From Ruegeria sp. HKCCD7303 (lineage in GTDB: Bacteria; Pseudomonadota; Alphaproteobacteria; Rhodobacterales; Rhodobacteraceae): a stretch of 64,000 bases of DNA. Within the stretch, counting starts at the first letter, position 1, and each line of letters opens with the position of its first letter. This document shows, piece after piece, positions 52,040 through 60,215 of the stretch. The DNA lies in NCBI RefSeq assembly GCF_013111185.1, contig NZ_WVRE01000005.1, positions 1-64,000 on the forward strand, written 5' to 3'. The notes under the pieces are model-generated. The model saw nothing but the letters and a program-made list of their open reading frames with translations, had not been told where the DNA came from and made no database searches. A program made the translations under genes and the position numbers.

Positions 52040-52447
52040 ATGATCTGGAAGACGAAGACGCATGAATACAGTGCAACGGTGTGTCAGCGGACGGGCAAAA
52101 CCTGCCCTGCCCTGGCGCGGCTGGCACGCTCAATTTCCGAGGCGATGAAGCAGGCCACAGCCGCCACAAGCGACGGGTTCGAGTTTGAAGGTGGCAGTGA
52201 ATTGTCACATTGCACGCAAGGATGCCACGCAACTTTCCGAGCGCAATCAGACAGAATTCGCATCTTTTGCGATACACAGCCTGAAGCAGAGCCGCAGGAC
52301 CTGAACGCTTACGCCGATCTGATCTTTGGAAACACGTTCAGCGCCTTGCCATCCGGCATCATTACAGACCCACCCTGCGCGATGATCGAGGTTGCAAAGC
52401 TGCGGCCTCGCAAACCCGTGCACGCGCCTGAACAGATTTCGGCCTAA
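52040..52447 (+). CDS. Small cysteine-containing protein, DUF1636-like, under a B12 riboswitch
   Basis: 135 residues with six cysteines (15, 22, 58, 62, 77, 113). The pattern CX6C, then SHCTQGC in the middle and PPC near the C-terminus resembles DUF1636 or thioredoxin-like 2Fe-2S ferredoxins. No signal peptide or membrane segment. GGAGGG lies six bases before the ATG. It is the sole gene behind the cobalamin riboswitch, so it probably serves cobalamin synthesis or a B12-replaceable step. The family call is tentative. Confidence 0.65.
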   Translation: MIWKTKTHEYSATVCQRTGKTCPALARLARSISEAMKQATAATSDGFEFEGGSELSHCTQGCHATFRAQSDRIRIFCDTQPEAEPQDLNAYADLIFGNTFSALPSGIITDPPCAMIEVAKLRPRKPVHAPEQISA

Positions 52448-52449
52448 GA

Positions 52450-52950
52450 CTATACGACTTGAGCCTGAAAATTCTGTGCTGCCCAGGCCAATTGGGCGTC
52501 TGTTTCCACGGCACAAGGACGCAGCGCCCGCAAACGCTCCAGGGCTTTGTCTGACTGTTCGCCGCATTCGACCATCAGCCGCAGAACAACCATTCCCGAC
52601 CTGCCGCAGCCGCCCCGACAATGCACCAGTACCCGCCCTCCACCCGTCAAAGCATGCCGGGCGGCCGCGCTGATCGAGGGCCACGCCTCTTCAACTGCAG
52701 GCGTAGGGGCGCCAAAGTCTTCGATCGGCAGATGCACCCACCGGCTGGCGCGGCTTTGGATATCGCTGCCGAATTCCTGCGCCCCGTTTTGGAGCATCTC
52801 GACGTCCGTTGTCATTGAAACAACCAGCCCCGGCTTCCATGCGGCAATCGTATCCAGATCCCTTTCATAATCCCCGCCCCGTCCGGGCATCGATGTCAGG
52901 GCAAGTGTACCCCCCGCGACTTGCAGGGCATAGATAACCAGTTGCGACAT
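52450..52950 (-). CDS. Tyrosine/dual-specificity phosphatase-like protein
   Basis: 166 residues. The cysteine phosphatase loop HCRGGCGRSG (H110, C111, R117, S118) is intact, and a likely general acid is D78 in LPIEDFGAP. No signal peptide. It could act on phosphotyrosine, phosphoserine or another phosphate ester. Convergent with the B12-riboswitch gene, with only two bases between the stops, and divergent from dnaX. Confidence 0.85.
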   Translation of the reverse strand: MSQLVIYALQVAGGTLALTSMPGRGGDYERDLDTIAAWKPGLVVSMTTDVEMLQNGAQEFGSDIQSRASRWVHLPIEDFGAPTPAVEEAWPSISAAARHALTGGGRVLVHCRGGCGRSGMVVLRLMVECGEQSDKALERLRALRPCAVETDAQLAWAAQNFQAQVV

Positions 52951-53122
52951 GAACCAGTGTCCTCCACCAAGAACTCTTAACGAAAATGCACCATAAATTT
53001 TGTTGGACCAGCTTAGTGCGAATCCGGTCAGAATCTAAATCAAAAATCATCGCGCCTCGCGGTGGACGCGGAAGGCAGCGGCCACTACGCTGAGCCGAAG
53101 CACCGAATCCGACCGAGAAAAC

Positions 53123-54886
53123 ATGACCGACACGCCCAGCCCCGCCTATCAGGTTCTCGCCCGCAAATATCGCCCGGAAACCTTTGCCGATCTGGTGGGT
53201 CAGGATGCCATGGTGCGCACCCTGAAAAACGCGTTCGAAGCGGACCGAATTGCGCAGGCTTTCATCATGACCGGCATTCGCGGCACCGGAAAAACCACCA
53301 CCGCACGGATCATCGCCAAGGGTATGAACTGTATCGGGCCCGACGGTAATGGCGGCCCGACGACCGAACCTTGCGGCCAATGCGAACACTGCGTGGCGAT
53401 CATGGAAGGCCGCCACGTCGATGTGATGGAGATGGACGCCGCCAGCCGAACTGGCGTGAACGATATTCGCGAGATTATCGACAGTGTCCGCTATCGCGCC
53501 GCCAGCGCGCGTTACAAGATATACATCATCGATGAGGTCCACATGCTTTCGACCAGCGCTTTCAACGCGCTGCTCAAGACGCTTGAGGAACCGCCCGAGC
53601 ATGTGAAGTTCATCTTTGCAACCACTGAAATCCGCAAGGTGCCGGTCACAGTTCTGTCCCGCTGCCAGCGCTTTGACCTGCGCCGGATCGAACCCGAGGA
53701 TATGATCGGCCTTCTGCAAAAGATCGCGTCAGCGGAAGGCGCTGAGATCGCAGAAGATGCGCTGGCGCTGATCACGCGCTCCGCGGAAGGGTCTGCAAGG
53801 GATGCAACCTCGCTGCTGGACCAGGCGATATCGCACGGGGCGGGTGAAACCACTGCCGAACAGGTTCGCGCAATGCTGGGCCTTGCGGACCGTGGCCGCG
53901 TTCTGGACCTCATGGACATGATCCTGCGGGGCGACGCCGCAGGCGCACTGACAGAACTCAGCGGCCAATACGCAGAAGGTGCTGACCCATTGGCTGTCTT
54001 GCGCGATCTGGCTGAGATCACACATTGGGTGTCCGTCGTGAAGATCACGCCAGACGCCGCCGAAGACCCAACCGTTTCTCCGGACGAACGGAGCCGTGGC
54101 CAACACATGGCAGAGGCCCTGCCGATGCGCGTTCTGACCCGGATGTGGCAGATGTTGCTGAAAGCGCTCGAAGAAGTCTCGGCCGCGCCCAATGCCATGA
54201 TGGCCGCTGAGATGGCCGTTATCCGCCTGACCCATGTTGCTGATCTGCCCAGCCCTGAAGAACTGGTCAAACGGCTGCAGGACGCCCCGCCGCCTCCGGC
54301 AGGTGGACCTAGCGGCGGCACCTTGATGTCTCGGCAGGGTGCAACACCCGCGCAGGCCAGCGCCACCCCCGCATCCACATACGCCTCGGCCCCACGTGGT
54401 TCAAGCGGCGCGCCGGTTGCCGCATTGGCACAGGATGCTCAGACGGCCCTGGCCCGGTACCCGACCTTTGAGCACGTGGTCGAACTGATCCGCGCCAACC
54501 GCGACGTGAAGCTTCTGGTTGAAGTGGAAAACGGCGTGCGACTTGTGTCTTATCAGCCCGGTCGGATCGAGTTCACCCCAGCCACGAATGCACCGACAGA
54601 CCTTGCGCCCCGGCTGGGCTCTGCCCTGCAACGCTGGACCGGAAACCGGTGGGCTGTCTCGATCGTCTCGAACGGGGATACGCCGACAATTGCCGAAGTG
54701 CGAGATGAGGCCGAGCTGGCCTTGAAGGCCGAAGCTGAAAAGCATCCTCTGGTTCAGGCGGTGCTGGCGCAATTCCCCAAGGCAAAGATCACAAAGATCG
54801 AGACGCCGGAACAACGCGCCGCCCAGGTCCAGACCGAAGCGCTTCCTGAAGTTGAAGATGAGTGGGACCCGTTCGAAGAAGACTGA
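53123..54886 (+). CDS. dnaX: DNA polymerase III subunit gamma/tau
   Basis: 587 residues. AAA+ clamp-loader ATPase with VLARKYRPETFADLVGQ at the start, Walker A GIRGTGKTTTA, a zinc module CGQCEHC, Walker B with IYIIDEVHMLS, and sensor 1 (FIFATTEIRKVPVTVLSRCQRF). A Pro/Ala-rich linker and a tau-like C-terminal region follow, ending in an acidic tail (VEDEWDPFEED). No A-rich slippery site for a shorter gamma form is apparent. First gene of the dnaX-ybaB-recR group, here interrupted by a dioxygenase gene. Confidence 0.96.
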   Translation: MTDTPSPAYQVLARKYRPETFADLVGQDAMVRTLKNAFEADRIAQAFIMTGIRGTGKTTTARIIAKGMNCIGPDGNGGPTTEPCGQCEHCVAIMEGRHVDVMEMDAASRTGVNDIREIIDSVRYRAASARYKIYIIDEVHMLSTSAFNALLKTLEEPPEHVKFIFATTEIRKVPVTVLSRCQRFDLRRIEPEDMIGLLQKIASAEGAEIAEDALALITRSAEGSARDATSLLDQAISHGAGETTAEQVRAMLGLADRGRVLDLMDMILRGDAAGALTELSGQYAEGADPLAVLRDLAEITHWVSVVKITPDAAEDPTVSPDERSRGQHMAEALPMRVLTRMWQMLLKALEEVSAAPNAMMAAEMAVIRLTHVADLPSPEELVKRLQDAPPPPAGGPSGGTLMSRQGATPAQASATPASTYASAPRGSSGAPVAALAQDAQTALARYPTFEHVVELIRANRDVKLLVEVENGVRLVSYQPGRIEFTPATNAPTDLAPRLGSALQRWTGNRWAVSIVSNGDTPTIAEVRDEAELALKAEAEKHPLVQAVLAQFPKAKITKIETPEQRAAQVQTEALPEVEDEWDPFEED

Positions 54887-54973
54887 CCCGAAAGCGCTCG
54901 ATCCCGTGTCGCAAACGAAGCAGATCGACCCTTCAAACAGGTACACCCTTCCATGATGCCAGGGAGGGATTTC

Positions 54974-55843
54974 ATGCGAACATCACCACTGCACCCACGT
55001 TTCGGATTGGTCGTTCACGACCTAGATTTGCGCGACGTTACCAAACAGCGTTACTTTCCGGAAATCCGGCGCGCATTCGAAACCCGCTCTGTGCTTTTGT
55101 TTCCGGCCCAATCGATATCTGATGCGGACCACATTCGCCTTGCCGAACTTTTTGGGCCATTGGAAAACCGTGAAGCCATGGCAGCGGGTCGCGATGTTGA
55201 GTTTCAGCTTCCCGAACTGACAAACAAAACCAAGGATGGGCTGCGTGCGAAAGACGATCTGCGTCTGTTGGATTTGCAGGCCAACATGTTGTGGCACACA
55301 GACAGCACGTTCCTGCCGACGCCGGCGCTGATCAATATTCTGACGGCAAAAGTCGTCCCGCCATCCGGCGGCGAAACCGAGATCGCATCGACCCGCGCCG
55401 CTTGGGCGCATATGCCAGATCGTCTGAAATCCGTTCTTAGGGACGCCATCATCTGGCACCGGTTGTCGCATTCCCGTTCAAAAATTTCAGCCGACCTCGC
55501 TGCGCTGCCAAAAATGACGCGATGGCCAGATCGCCCATGGCGCGCGATTTGGCCGAACCCGGTAACCGGAGAAGAAGCCCTGTTCATCGCCTCGCACGCC
55601 TTTGCCATCGAAGGCATGGGGCATGAACAAAGTCAGTCCCTACTGGACGAAGCCATCGCGTTTTGCACGCAGCCCGAATACGTCTATTCGCACCATTGGT
55701 CCGTCGGCGATGTATTGATCTGGGACGAGCGCGCAACAATGCATCGCGGTCGTCCCTGGGACTACGACCATCCAAGAACCCTGAAATCGATCTGCTGCTC
55801 GGTTACCGAGACAGACGGCTTGCACGACGTCCGCGTGGTTTGA
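54974..55843 (+). CDS. TauD/TfdA-family Fe(II)/2-oxoglutarate dioxygenase
   Basis: 289 residues from the ATG at 54974 with GGAGGG five bases upstream; a longer frame adds seven codons. The metal triad is visible: H108-T-D110 (MLWHTDSTF) and H257 (ERATMHRGRPWD), with the 2-oxoglutarate arginine R268 in DHPRTLKS. It looks closer to TfdA (2,4-D dioxygenase-like) than to TauD. Substrate unknown. It lies between dnaX (87-base gap) and ybaB (87-base gap) on the same strand, in a position usually empty in this cluster. Confidence 0.87.
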   Translation: MRTSPLHPRFGLVVHDLDLRDVTKQRYFPEIRRAFETRSVLLFPAQSISDADHIRLAELFGPLENREAMAAGRDVEFQLPELTNKTKDGLRAKDDLRLLDLQANMLWHTDSTFLPTPALINILTAKVVPPSGGETEIASTRAAWAHMPDRLKSVLRDAIIWHRLSHSRSKISADLAALPKMTRWPDRPWRAIWPNPVTGEEALFIASHAFAIEGMGHEQSQSLLDEAIAFCTQPEYVYSHHWSVGDVLIWDERATMHRGRPWDYDHPRTLKSICCSVTETDGLHDVRVV

Positions 55844-55930
55844 AAGACCTCTCCGACCGGCGGGACAACCCTTGTGCCGCGCTTCGACGGGCCGTATCTA
55901 GAGACCAAACAGAGACACAGGAGAATACCT

Positions 55931-56284
55931 ATGCTGAAAGGACTCGGCGGGCTTGGCGGTCTGGGCGACATGGCCAAGATGATGAAATCCGCGCAGGACT
56001 TGCAAACAAAGATGACCGAAATGCAGGAAGAGCTGAACAACATGATGGTTGTCGGTGAATCCGGGGCTGGTCTGGTCAAGGCGACGGCGACCGCCAAAGG
56101 CGAGCTCAAAGGTCTGGACATCGACCCGTCGATATTCAACGGTGACGACAAGGAAGTGGTCGAAGACCTGATTTTGGCTGCCATCAAGGACGCGCAGACC
56201 AAAGCTGCCGAGCGCTCTCAGGCTGAAATGGCCAAGCTGACCGAAAGCATGGGCCTGCCCGCAGACATCAAGCTGCCGTTCTGA
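55931..56284 (+). CDS. ybaB: YbaB/EbfC nucleoid-associated protein
   Basis: 117 residues from [22 protein letters not shown], with AGGAG seven bases before the ATG. The family core [37 protein letters not shown] (recognised by its GxGLVKxTATxxGExxxxxID pattern) is present. Dimeric DNA-binding protein, usually between dnaX and recR as here; 61 bases to recR. Confidence 0.94.
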   Translation: MLKGLGGLGGLGDMAKMMKSAQDLQTKMTEMQEELNNMMVVGESGAGLVKATATAKGELKGLDIDPSIFNGDDKEVVEDLILAAIKDAQTKAAERSQAEMAKLTESMGLPADIKLPF

Positions 56285-56345
56285 TTTTCATCATTTCACA
56301 ATTGGATTCGCCGGAGCTTCCCTCCGGCGATACGCAGGACAGACC

Positions 56346-56939
56346 GTGAGTTCGAACAGCGACATCGACAATCTGATCGACCTGATGGCCAAACTGCCCG
56401 GCCTTGGCCCCCGCTCGGCCCGCCGCGCGGTGTTGCACCTGATTCGAAAACGCGCCCTGCTGCTGACGCCCCTTTCAGACGCGATGCAGCAGGTCGCAAT
56501 CACCGCTCGGGAATGCCTGAATTGCGGCAATGTGGGCACCACCGATATCTGTGACATCTGCAACAGCGAGGACCGCGCAACCGGAGAGCTGTGCGTCGTC
56601 GAAGACGTGGCCGACCTCTGGGCGATGGAACGCGCTGGCGTGTTCAAGGGCCGCTATCACGTTCTGGGCGGCACGCTGTCGGCGCTGGACGGAGTTGGCC
56701 CGGACGAATTGCGCATCCCGCGCCTGAAGGATCGGGTTCTGGCCGAAGGGATCACAGAGGTTATCCTTGCGCTCAACGCCACCGTCGATGGCCAAACCAC
56801 AGCCCACTACATCGCCGATCAGTTGGAGGGGCAGGTCCGCCTGACCTCACTGGCTCAGGGCGTGCCGATTGGCGGAGAGCTGGATTATCTGGATGACGGG
56901 ACAATCACCGCGGCACTCAGGGCGCGAAAGGAAATATAG
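56346..56939 (+). CDS. recR: Recombination mediator protein RecR
   Basis: 197 residues from a GTG start with AGGA six bases before it. Helix-hairpin-helix [14 protein letters not shown] (about 16-29), C4 zinc finger (C57, C60, C69, C72), a Toprim domain with [30 protein letters not shown] residues and a Walker B-like C-terminus. It works with RecO/RecF to load RecA on gapped DNA. Last gene of the dnaX-ybaB-recR group. Confidence 0.95.
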   Translation: MSSNSDIDNLIDLMAKLPGLGPRSARRAVLHLIRKRALLLTPLSDAMQQVAITARECLNCGNVGTTDICDICNSEDRATGELCVVEDVADLWAMERAGVFKGRYHVLGGTLSALDGVGPDELRIPRLKDRVLAEGITEVILALNATVDGQTTAHYIADQLEGQVRLTSLAQGVPIGGELDYLDDGTITAALRARKEI

Positions 56940-57008
56940 CGGGTCGTGTTGGACCAGCGCGACAACTGCATTGTCGCCCTAACGCTTATCAAAGCATGCT
57001 CGCAGGCT

Positions 57009-57506
57009 TCAGGTGTAAGCACCAGACGAGTAGGTCAGCTCATACGAGTGGCTGTAGAGTTCGAATACGATACCAAATGGGTCTTCAACATAGACCATGC
57101 GGTATGGCTTTTCTCCGGGATAATAGTGCCGGATCGGCATCCGCTGTTTTCCACCGGCTTGCACAATCTTTTCGACCAGACCTTCGACGTCAGGGTCCTG
57201 AATGCAAAAGTGAAACGTTCCATTTCTGCGGAAATCGATGTTGTTTTCGGGCGCGTAATTCCCGTCAAACTCAAAAAGCTCAATTCCAATCCGGTCCGCT
57301 GTCGCGAGATGTGCGATACGCAGTTTCTTCCAGTCCGGGCCGAAAACATCGGTGCACATGACGCCAATGTCTGTGTCATCCTCGACCACGTCCGTAGGCG
57401 GCATGATGACATAAAACCCCAAAACCTCGGAATAGAACTTTACGGCTTCGTCCACGTTTGGAACAGACAACCCGATATGTGAAAAAGTCCTCGGAAACTG
57501 AGACAT
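57009..57506 (-). CDS. VOC-family (glyoxalase/dioxygenase fold) protein
   Basis: 165 residues with the vicinal-oxygen-chelate pattern: FSHIGLSVPNVDEAVKFYSEVLGF at the start (metal His in FSHIGL), a middle strand with FHFCIQDPDVEGLVEKI and the terminal YVEDPFGIVFELYSHSYE (metal Glu). It is soluble. The reaction is unknown; lyase, dioxygenase and resistance proteins all share this fold. Convergent with recR. Confidence 0.86.
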   Translation of the reverse strand: MSQFPRTFSHIGLSVPNVDEAVKFYSEVLGFYVIMPPTDVVEDDTDIGVMCTDVFGPDWKKLRIAHLATADRIGIELFEFDGNYAPENNIDFRRNGTFHFCIQDPDVEGLVEKIVQAGGKQRMPIRHYYPGEKPYRMVYVEDPFGIVFELYSHSYELTYSSGAYT

Positions 57507-57712
57507 AGAATGCTCCTTAAACTGCTGAGTCGTAAAACTATTGGTCAGCGATCGGTTTTCAAGTTGCTTCCCAAGCCATCATAGCAGGGTTCACCCTTGC
57601 GCATGGATCAAGACCCGGAGTCAAAAAGGTCGCTAAAAAGCAAAAGGGCCTTTGCCTTCCGTGCGCGCGTAGTAGAATGCCTCAGACTTGATCCCTTTGA
57701 TTGGAATACGTT

Positions 57713-58201
57713 ATGACCCGCCTTCTCGCCCTCACCTTTGCCACCTTCACTGCAACCACCGCCCTGTCGCAGGAACTTGTCGACAAGGGCTTCGTCGAAG
57801 GCTGGAACATCATGATGGACCCAGCACTTGGCAATGGCTGTCTGATCCAGACGGTGTATCAGGATCTCTCGGTGGTCAGGTTGGGTTACGACGCATTGGG
57901 CAATCGCGGGTATTTCGCAGTCTACAACAAGGCGTGGGGCGACATTAAACAGGGTGAGAGCTATCCGATCCGCTTTGATCTGGACGGCAAAAGCTATGAT
58001 GCCACGGCCATCGGGTTCAACGAGCGCGACGTGCCGGGCGCAACCGTGTTTTTCACCGACAGAAGCTTCGTCAACGCAATCGCCCAGAACAAGACAATGA
58101 CCGTCTACAATCCGGCTGGTGAGGTCGTCATGGCCATCGATCTCAAAGGCACCGCCAAAGCACTGGATTATGCCCGCGATTGTCAGAACAAAAAGCTTTA
58201 A
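57713..58201 (+). CDS. Small exported protein of unknown function
   Basis: 162 residues from the ATG at 57713 with GGAA six bases upstream. A signal peptide (MTRLLALTFATFTATTALS, cut before QELVDKG, near residue 19-20). The mature domain has two cysteines (NGCLIQT and ARDCQNK near the C-terminus) that could form a disulfide. Similar short periplasmic proteins are common in Roseobacters; I cannot name a function. Its end overlaps the convergent RNase T2 gene by four bases. Confidence 0.72.
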   Translation: MTRLLALTFATFTATTALSQELVDKGFVEGWNIMMDPALGNGCLIQTVYQDLSVVRLGYDALGNRGYFAVYNKAWGDIKQGESYPIRFDLDGKSYDATAIGFNERDVPGATVFFTDRSFVNAIAQNKTMTVYNPAGEVVMAIDLKGTAKALDYARDCQNKKL

Positions 58202-58827
58202 CGAATCGGATCGAACAGAGCGTCCTTTGCGGTGCAGTCGCGGATCACGTCACGGCCACAAGGCACGGGGTTAAGGTCGCGCGACAGGCACAGGCGGACC
58301 TCTTCGATATAGCCTTGCTTGCACGTGACGGTGATCATGTCGCGCTCTAGTTCGGGATTGGCCTTCAGAAACGCTTCTTCGACCACTTCGGCGGGTAACT
58401 TCACGGATGCGTCCAGCTTACGGAAGACCTCCGGGCGCTCAACCGCGTCATAGGTACTCCGGGACAGCGCGAAATAATCGGCTGCCGACAGCCCGGAACA
58501 GGTGCCGTGTTTCTTCCACTGGTGCCAGGCTAGGCCCGCACTGCCCTGAATATCTTCCATTTCGCGTGTCATACGTCGGGTTGGCGGTGCTTCCGGCGTT
58601 CTGCAATACGACGGCCAGCCTTGGTGAAATTGCGGCCAAAGGCCATGCAGAATCCAGCCATGATCATGACGCGCATCGCACTGATCAGACCCACGCGCAT
58701 CACCTTCGCGGGCGCACCAGTTGGGCGACCAGCTGAGCGACAGAACATAGTAATCGAACTCTCCGACCTTTTCGCCTTCGGCCAGCGCGGCAACCGCGCT
58801 GAAGACCCACAATACGAACCAGCGCAT
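58198..58827 (-). CDS. Ribonuclease T2 family protein
   Basis: 209 residues from the ATG at 58827, which starts a signal peptide (MRWFVLWVFSAVAALA); a much longer frame upstream is antisense to trcR. Catalytic segment CAS-I is HGLWPQF (His61) and CAS-II is HQWKKHGTC (102-110, His107), both histidines present. The Glu of the usual HEW motif is Gln103 here. Cysteines fit the family disulfides. Periplasmic or secreted RNA degradation for nutrient recovery is likely. Confidence 0.9.
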   Translation of the reverse strand: MRWFVLWVFSAVAALAEGEKVGEFDYYVLSLSWSPNWCAREGDARGSDQCDARHDHGWILHGLWPQFHQGWPSYCRTPEAPPTRRMTREMEDIQGSAGLAWHQWKKHGTCSGLSAADYFALSRSTYDAVERPEVFRKLDASVKLPAEVVEEAFLKANPELERDMITVTCKQGYIEEVRLCLSRDLNPVPCGRDVIRDCTAKDALFDPIR

Positions 58828-58957
58828 TCGCCTCTTCCCTTCTTGCACATGCGGGACTATATAGTCCCCAAGTTCCCCGACAACGGAAACCTGCCCCAAA
58901 TCCCCGGGGCCGCCGCATTCCGGCGACGGGACAGATGTATGTATAGGAGACGGGCTG

Positions 58958-59719
58958 ATGGCAAAACCGCTTATGGCCAAGGCAACCGCCGTATGGCTGG
59001 TGGACAACACCACGATCAGCTTCAAGCAGATCGCGGATTTCGTAGGAATGCACGAGTTGGAAGTGCAGGGCATCGCCGATGGTGATGTCGCTGCTGGCGT
59101 TAAGGGCTTTGACCCGATCGCCAACAACCAGCTGACGCAGGACGAGATCGACGCGGCGCAGAACAACCCGCTTCACAAGCTGAAGCTCAAGTTCAATCCT
59201 TCGGCCGCTGGCGAAGAAAAGCGCCGTGGTCCGCGTTACACCCCGTTGTCCAAGCGTCAGGACCGTCCGAACTCGATCCTGTGGCTGGTCAAGTTCCACC
59301 CCGAACTCAGCGATGGCCAGATTGCCAAGTTGGTGGGCACCACCAAACCGACAATCCAGTCGATCCGCGAGCGTACCCACTGGAACATCACCAACATGCA
59401 GCCTATCGACCCGGTTGCTCTGGGCCTTTGCAAACAATCCGAGCTGGACACAGCCGTTCAGAAAGCAGCCGCCAAGAAAGCAGCCGAAGGCGGTGTGATG
59501 AGCGATGATGAGCGTCGCAAACTGGTCTCGACCGAACAGTCTCTGGAAATGGATGCCGCGCCGAAGATTCCGACAGCCATTGAAGGGCTCGAAACCTTCT
59601 CGCTGTCCGACGAGCCAGCAGAAGAAAAAGACGAAGAGCCGGTCATCGATGCCGACAGCTTCTTCAACCTTCCCAAAGGTGGGGCGGATGACGAAGACGA
59701 AGATGATCTTCGCCCATAA
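58958..59719 (+). CDS. trcR: Cell-cycle transcriptional regulator TrcR (DUF1013)
   Basis: 253 residues. MAKPLMAKATAVWLVDNTTISFKQIADF begins an N-terminal HTH-like region, with a second helix-turn-helix-like segment at about 105-145 (LSDGQIAKLVGTTKPTIQSI). A Lys/Ala-rich helix and a strongly acidic tail ending DDEDEDDLRP follow. DUF1013 is restricted to alphaproteobacteria; TrcR associates with RNA polymerase in Caulobacter. AGGAG precedes the ATG and a terminator follows directly. Confidence 0.9.
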   Translation: MAKPLMAKATAVWLVDNTTISFKQIADFVGMHELEVQGIADGDVAAGVKGFDPIANNQLTQDEIDAAQNNPLHKLKLKFNPSAAGEEKRRGPRYTPLSKRQDRPNSILWLVKFHPELSDGQIAKLVGTTKPTIQSIRERTHWNITNMQPIDPVALGLCKQSELDTAVQKAAAKKAAEGGVMSDDERRKLVSTEQSLEMDAAPKIPTAIEGLETFSLSDEPAEEKDEEPVIDADSFFNLPKGGADDEDEDDLRP

Positions 59720-59728
59720 TCCAAAATC

Positions 59729-59758
59729 AGCCCTGGCCGGTACGGCTGGGGCTTTTTT
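59729..59758 (+). terminator. Rho-independent terminator after trcR
   Basis: AGCCCTGGCCG / CGGCTGGGGCT forms an 11-bp stem with a tandem G-U/U-G wobble and a 3-base loop, followed by six T. It begins ten bases after the trcR stop. Confidence 0.87.
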
Positions 59759-59769
59759 ACGGACTAGCC

Positions 59770-60159
59770 ATGCTTAACGTTTTATCCGCTGTTTTTGGCC
59801 CGCATCGCGCCGTCTCGATTTATGCCTTCCTCAAAACCTGGGGTCTTGGTTTGGCTGGCGGCGTTGTCATGATCGCTATTGTCACGTTCCTGTTTCTGCT
59901 GGGTGACGAAGGTGAACACGAGCACGAAGCCTTCCTGACAGTACCGGTTTTGACTGCGACTGCGGTGAACGGAGATCTTAAAAACGGAGTCATCGCCTCG
60001 GTTCGGTTGCCGGATGGATCTGCTACTTCAATCACGTCGACCGAAGGGCAAATTTCCCAAACCGTGGGCACAACGGCTTGTATCGAGAAACGCGTATATG
60101 TCGAAAGTGGCGAGGCCCGGTATAGGTTCAAACTGCCACACCTGTGCGAAGACAACTGA
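59770..60159 (+). CDS. Small membrane-anchored protein of unknown function
   Basis: 129 residues with one membrane helix at about 24-45, a His/Glu-rich patch (GDEGEHEHEAF) just after it and a soluble C-terminal domain with two cysteines (TACIEKRVY, PHLCEDN). Not recognised. The domain after the helix looks like a short beta-rich fold with an OB-like feel, but this is impressionistic. It lies between two terminators, so it is monocistronic. Confidence 0.68.
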   Translation: MLNVLSAVFGPHRAVSIYAFLKTWGLGLAGGVVMIAIVTFLFLLGDEGEHEHEAFLTVPVLTATAVNGDLKNGVIASVRLPDGSATSITSTEGQISQTVGTTACIEKRVYVESGEARYRFKLPHLCEDN

Positions 60160-60178
60160 TGGGTTGAACCCGTGTAAT

Positions 60179-60211
60179 AAAGCCGCCCGGCCCTCACGTC
60201 GGGCGGCTTTT
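60179..60211. terminator. Bidirectional terminator
   Basis: AAAGCCGCCCG / CGGGCGGCTTT, an 11-bp stem with a 10-base loop and A/T runs on both sides. It serves the small membrane protein (plus) and the permease (minus, stop at 60216). Confidence 0.9.
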
Positions 60212-60215
60212 GTAT

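Noticed and set aside
53123..54886. Programmed frameshift for a short gamma form in dnaX
   Set aside because: No A-rich slippery heptamer followed by a stem-loop was seen near the end of the AAA+ region.
58828..59166. N-terminal extension of the RNase T2 gene
   Set aside because: The extra 113 codons are antisense to trcR and would bury the signal peptide; the ATG at 58827 starts a normal signal sequence.
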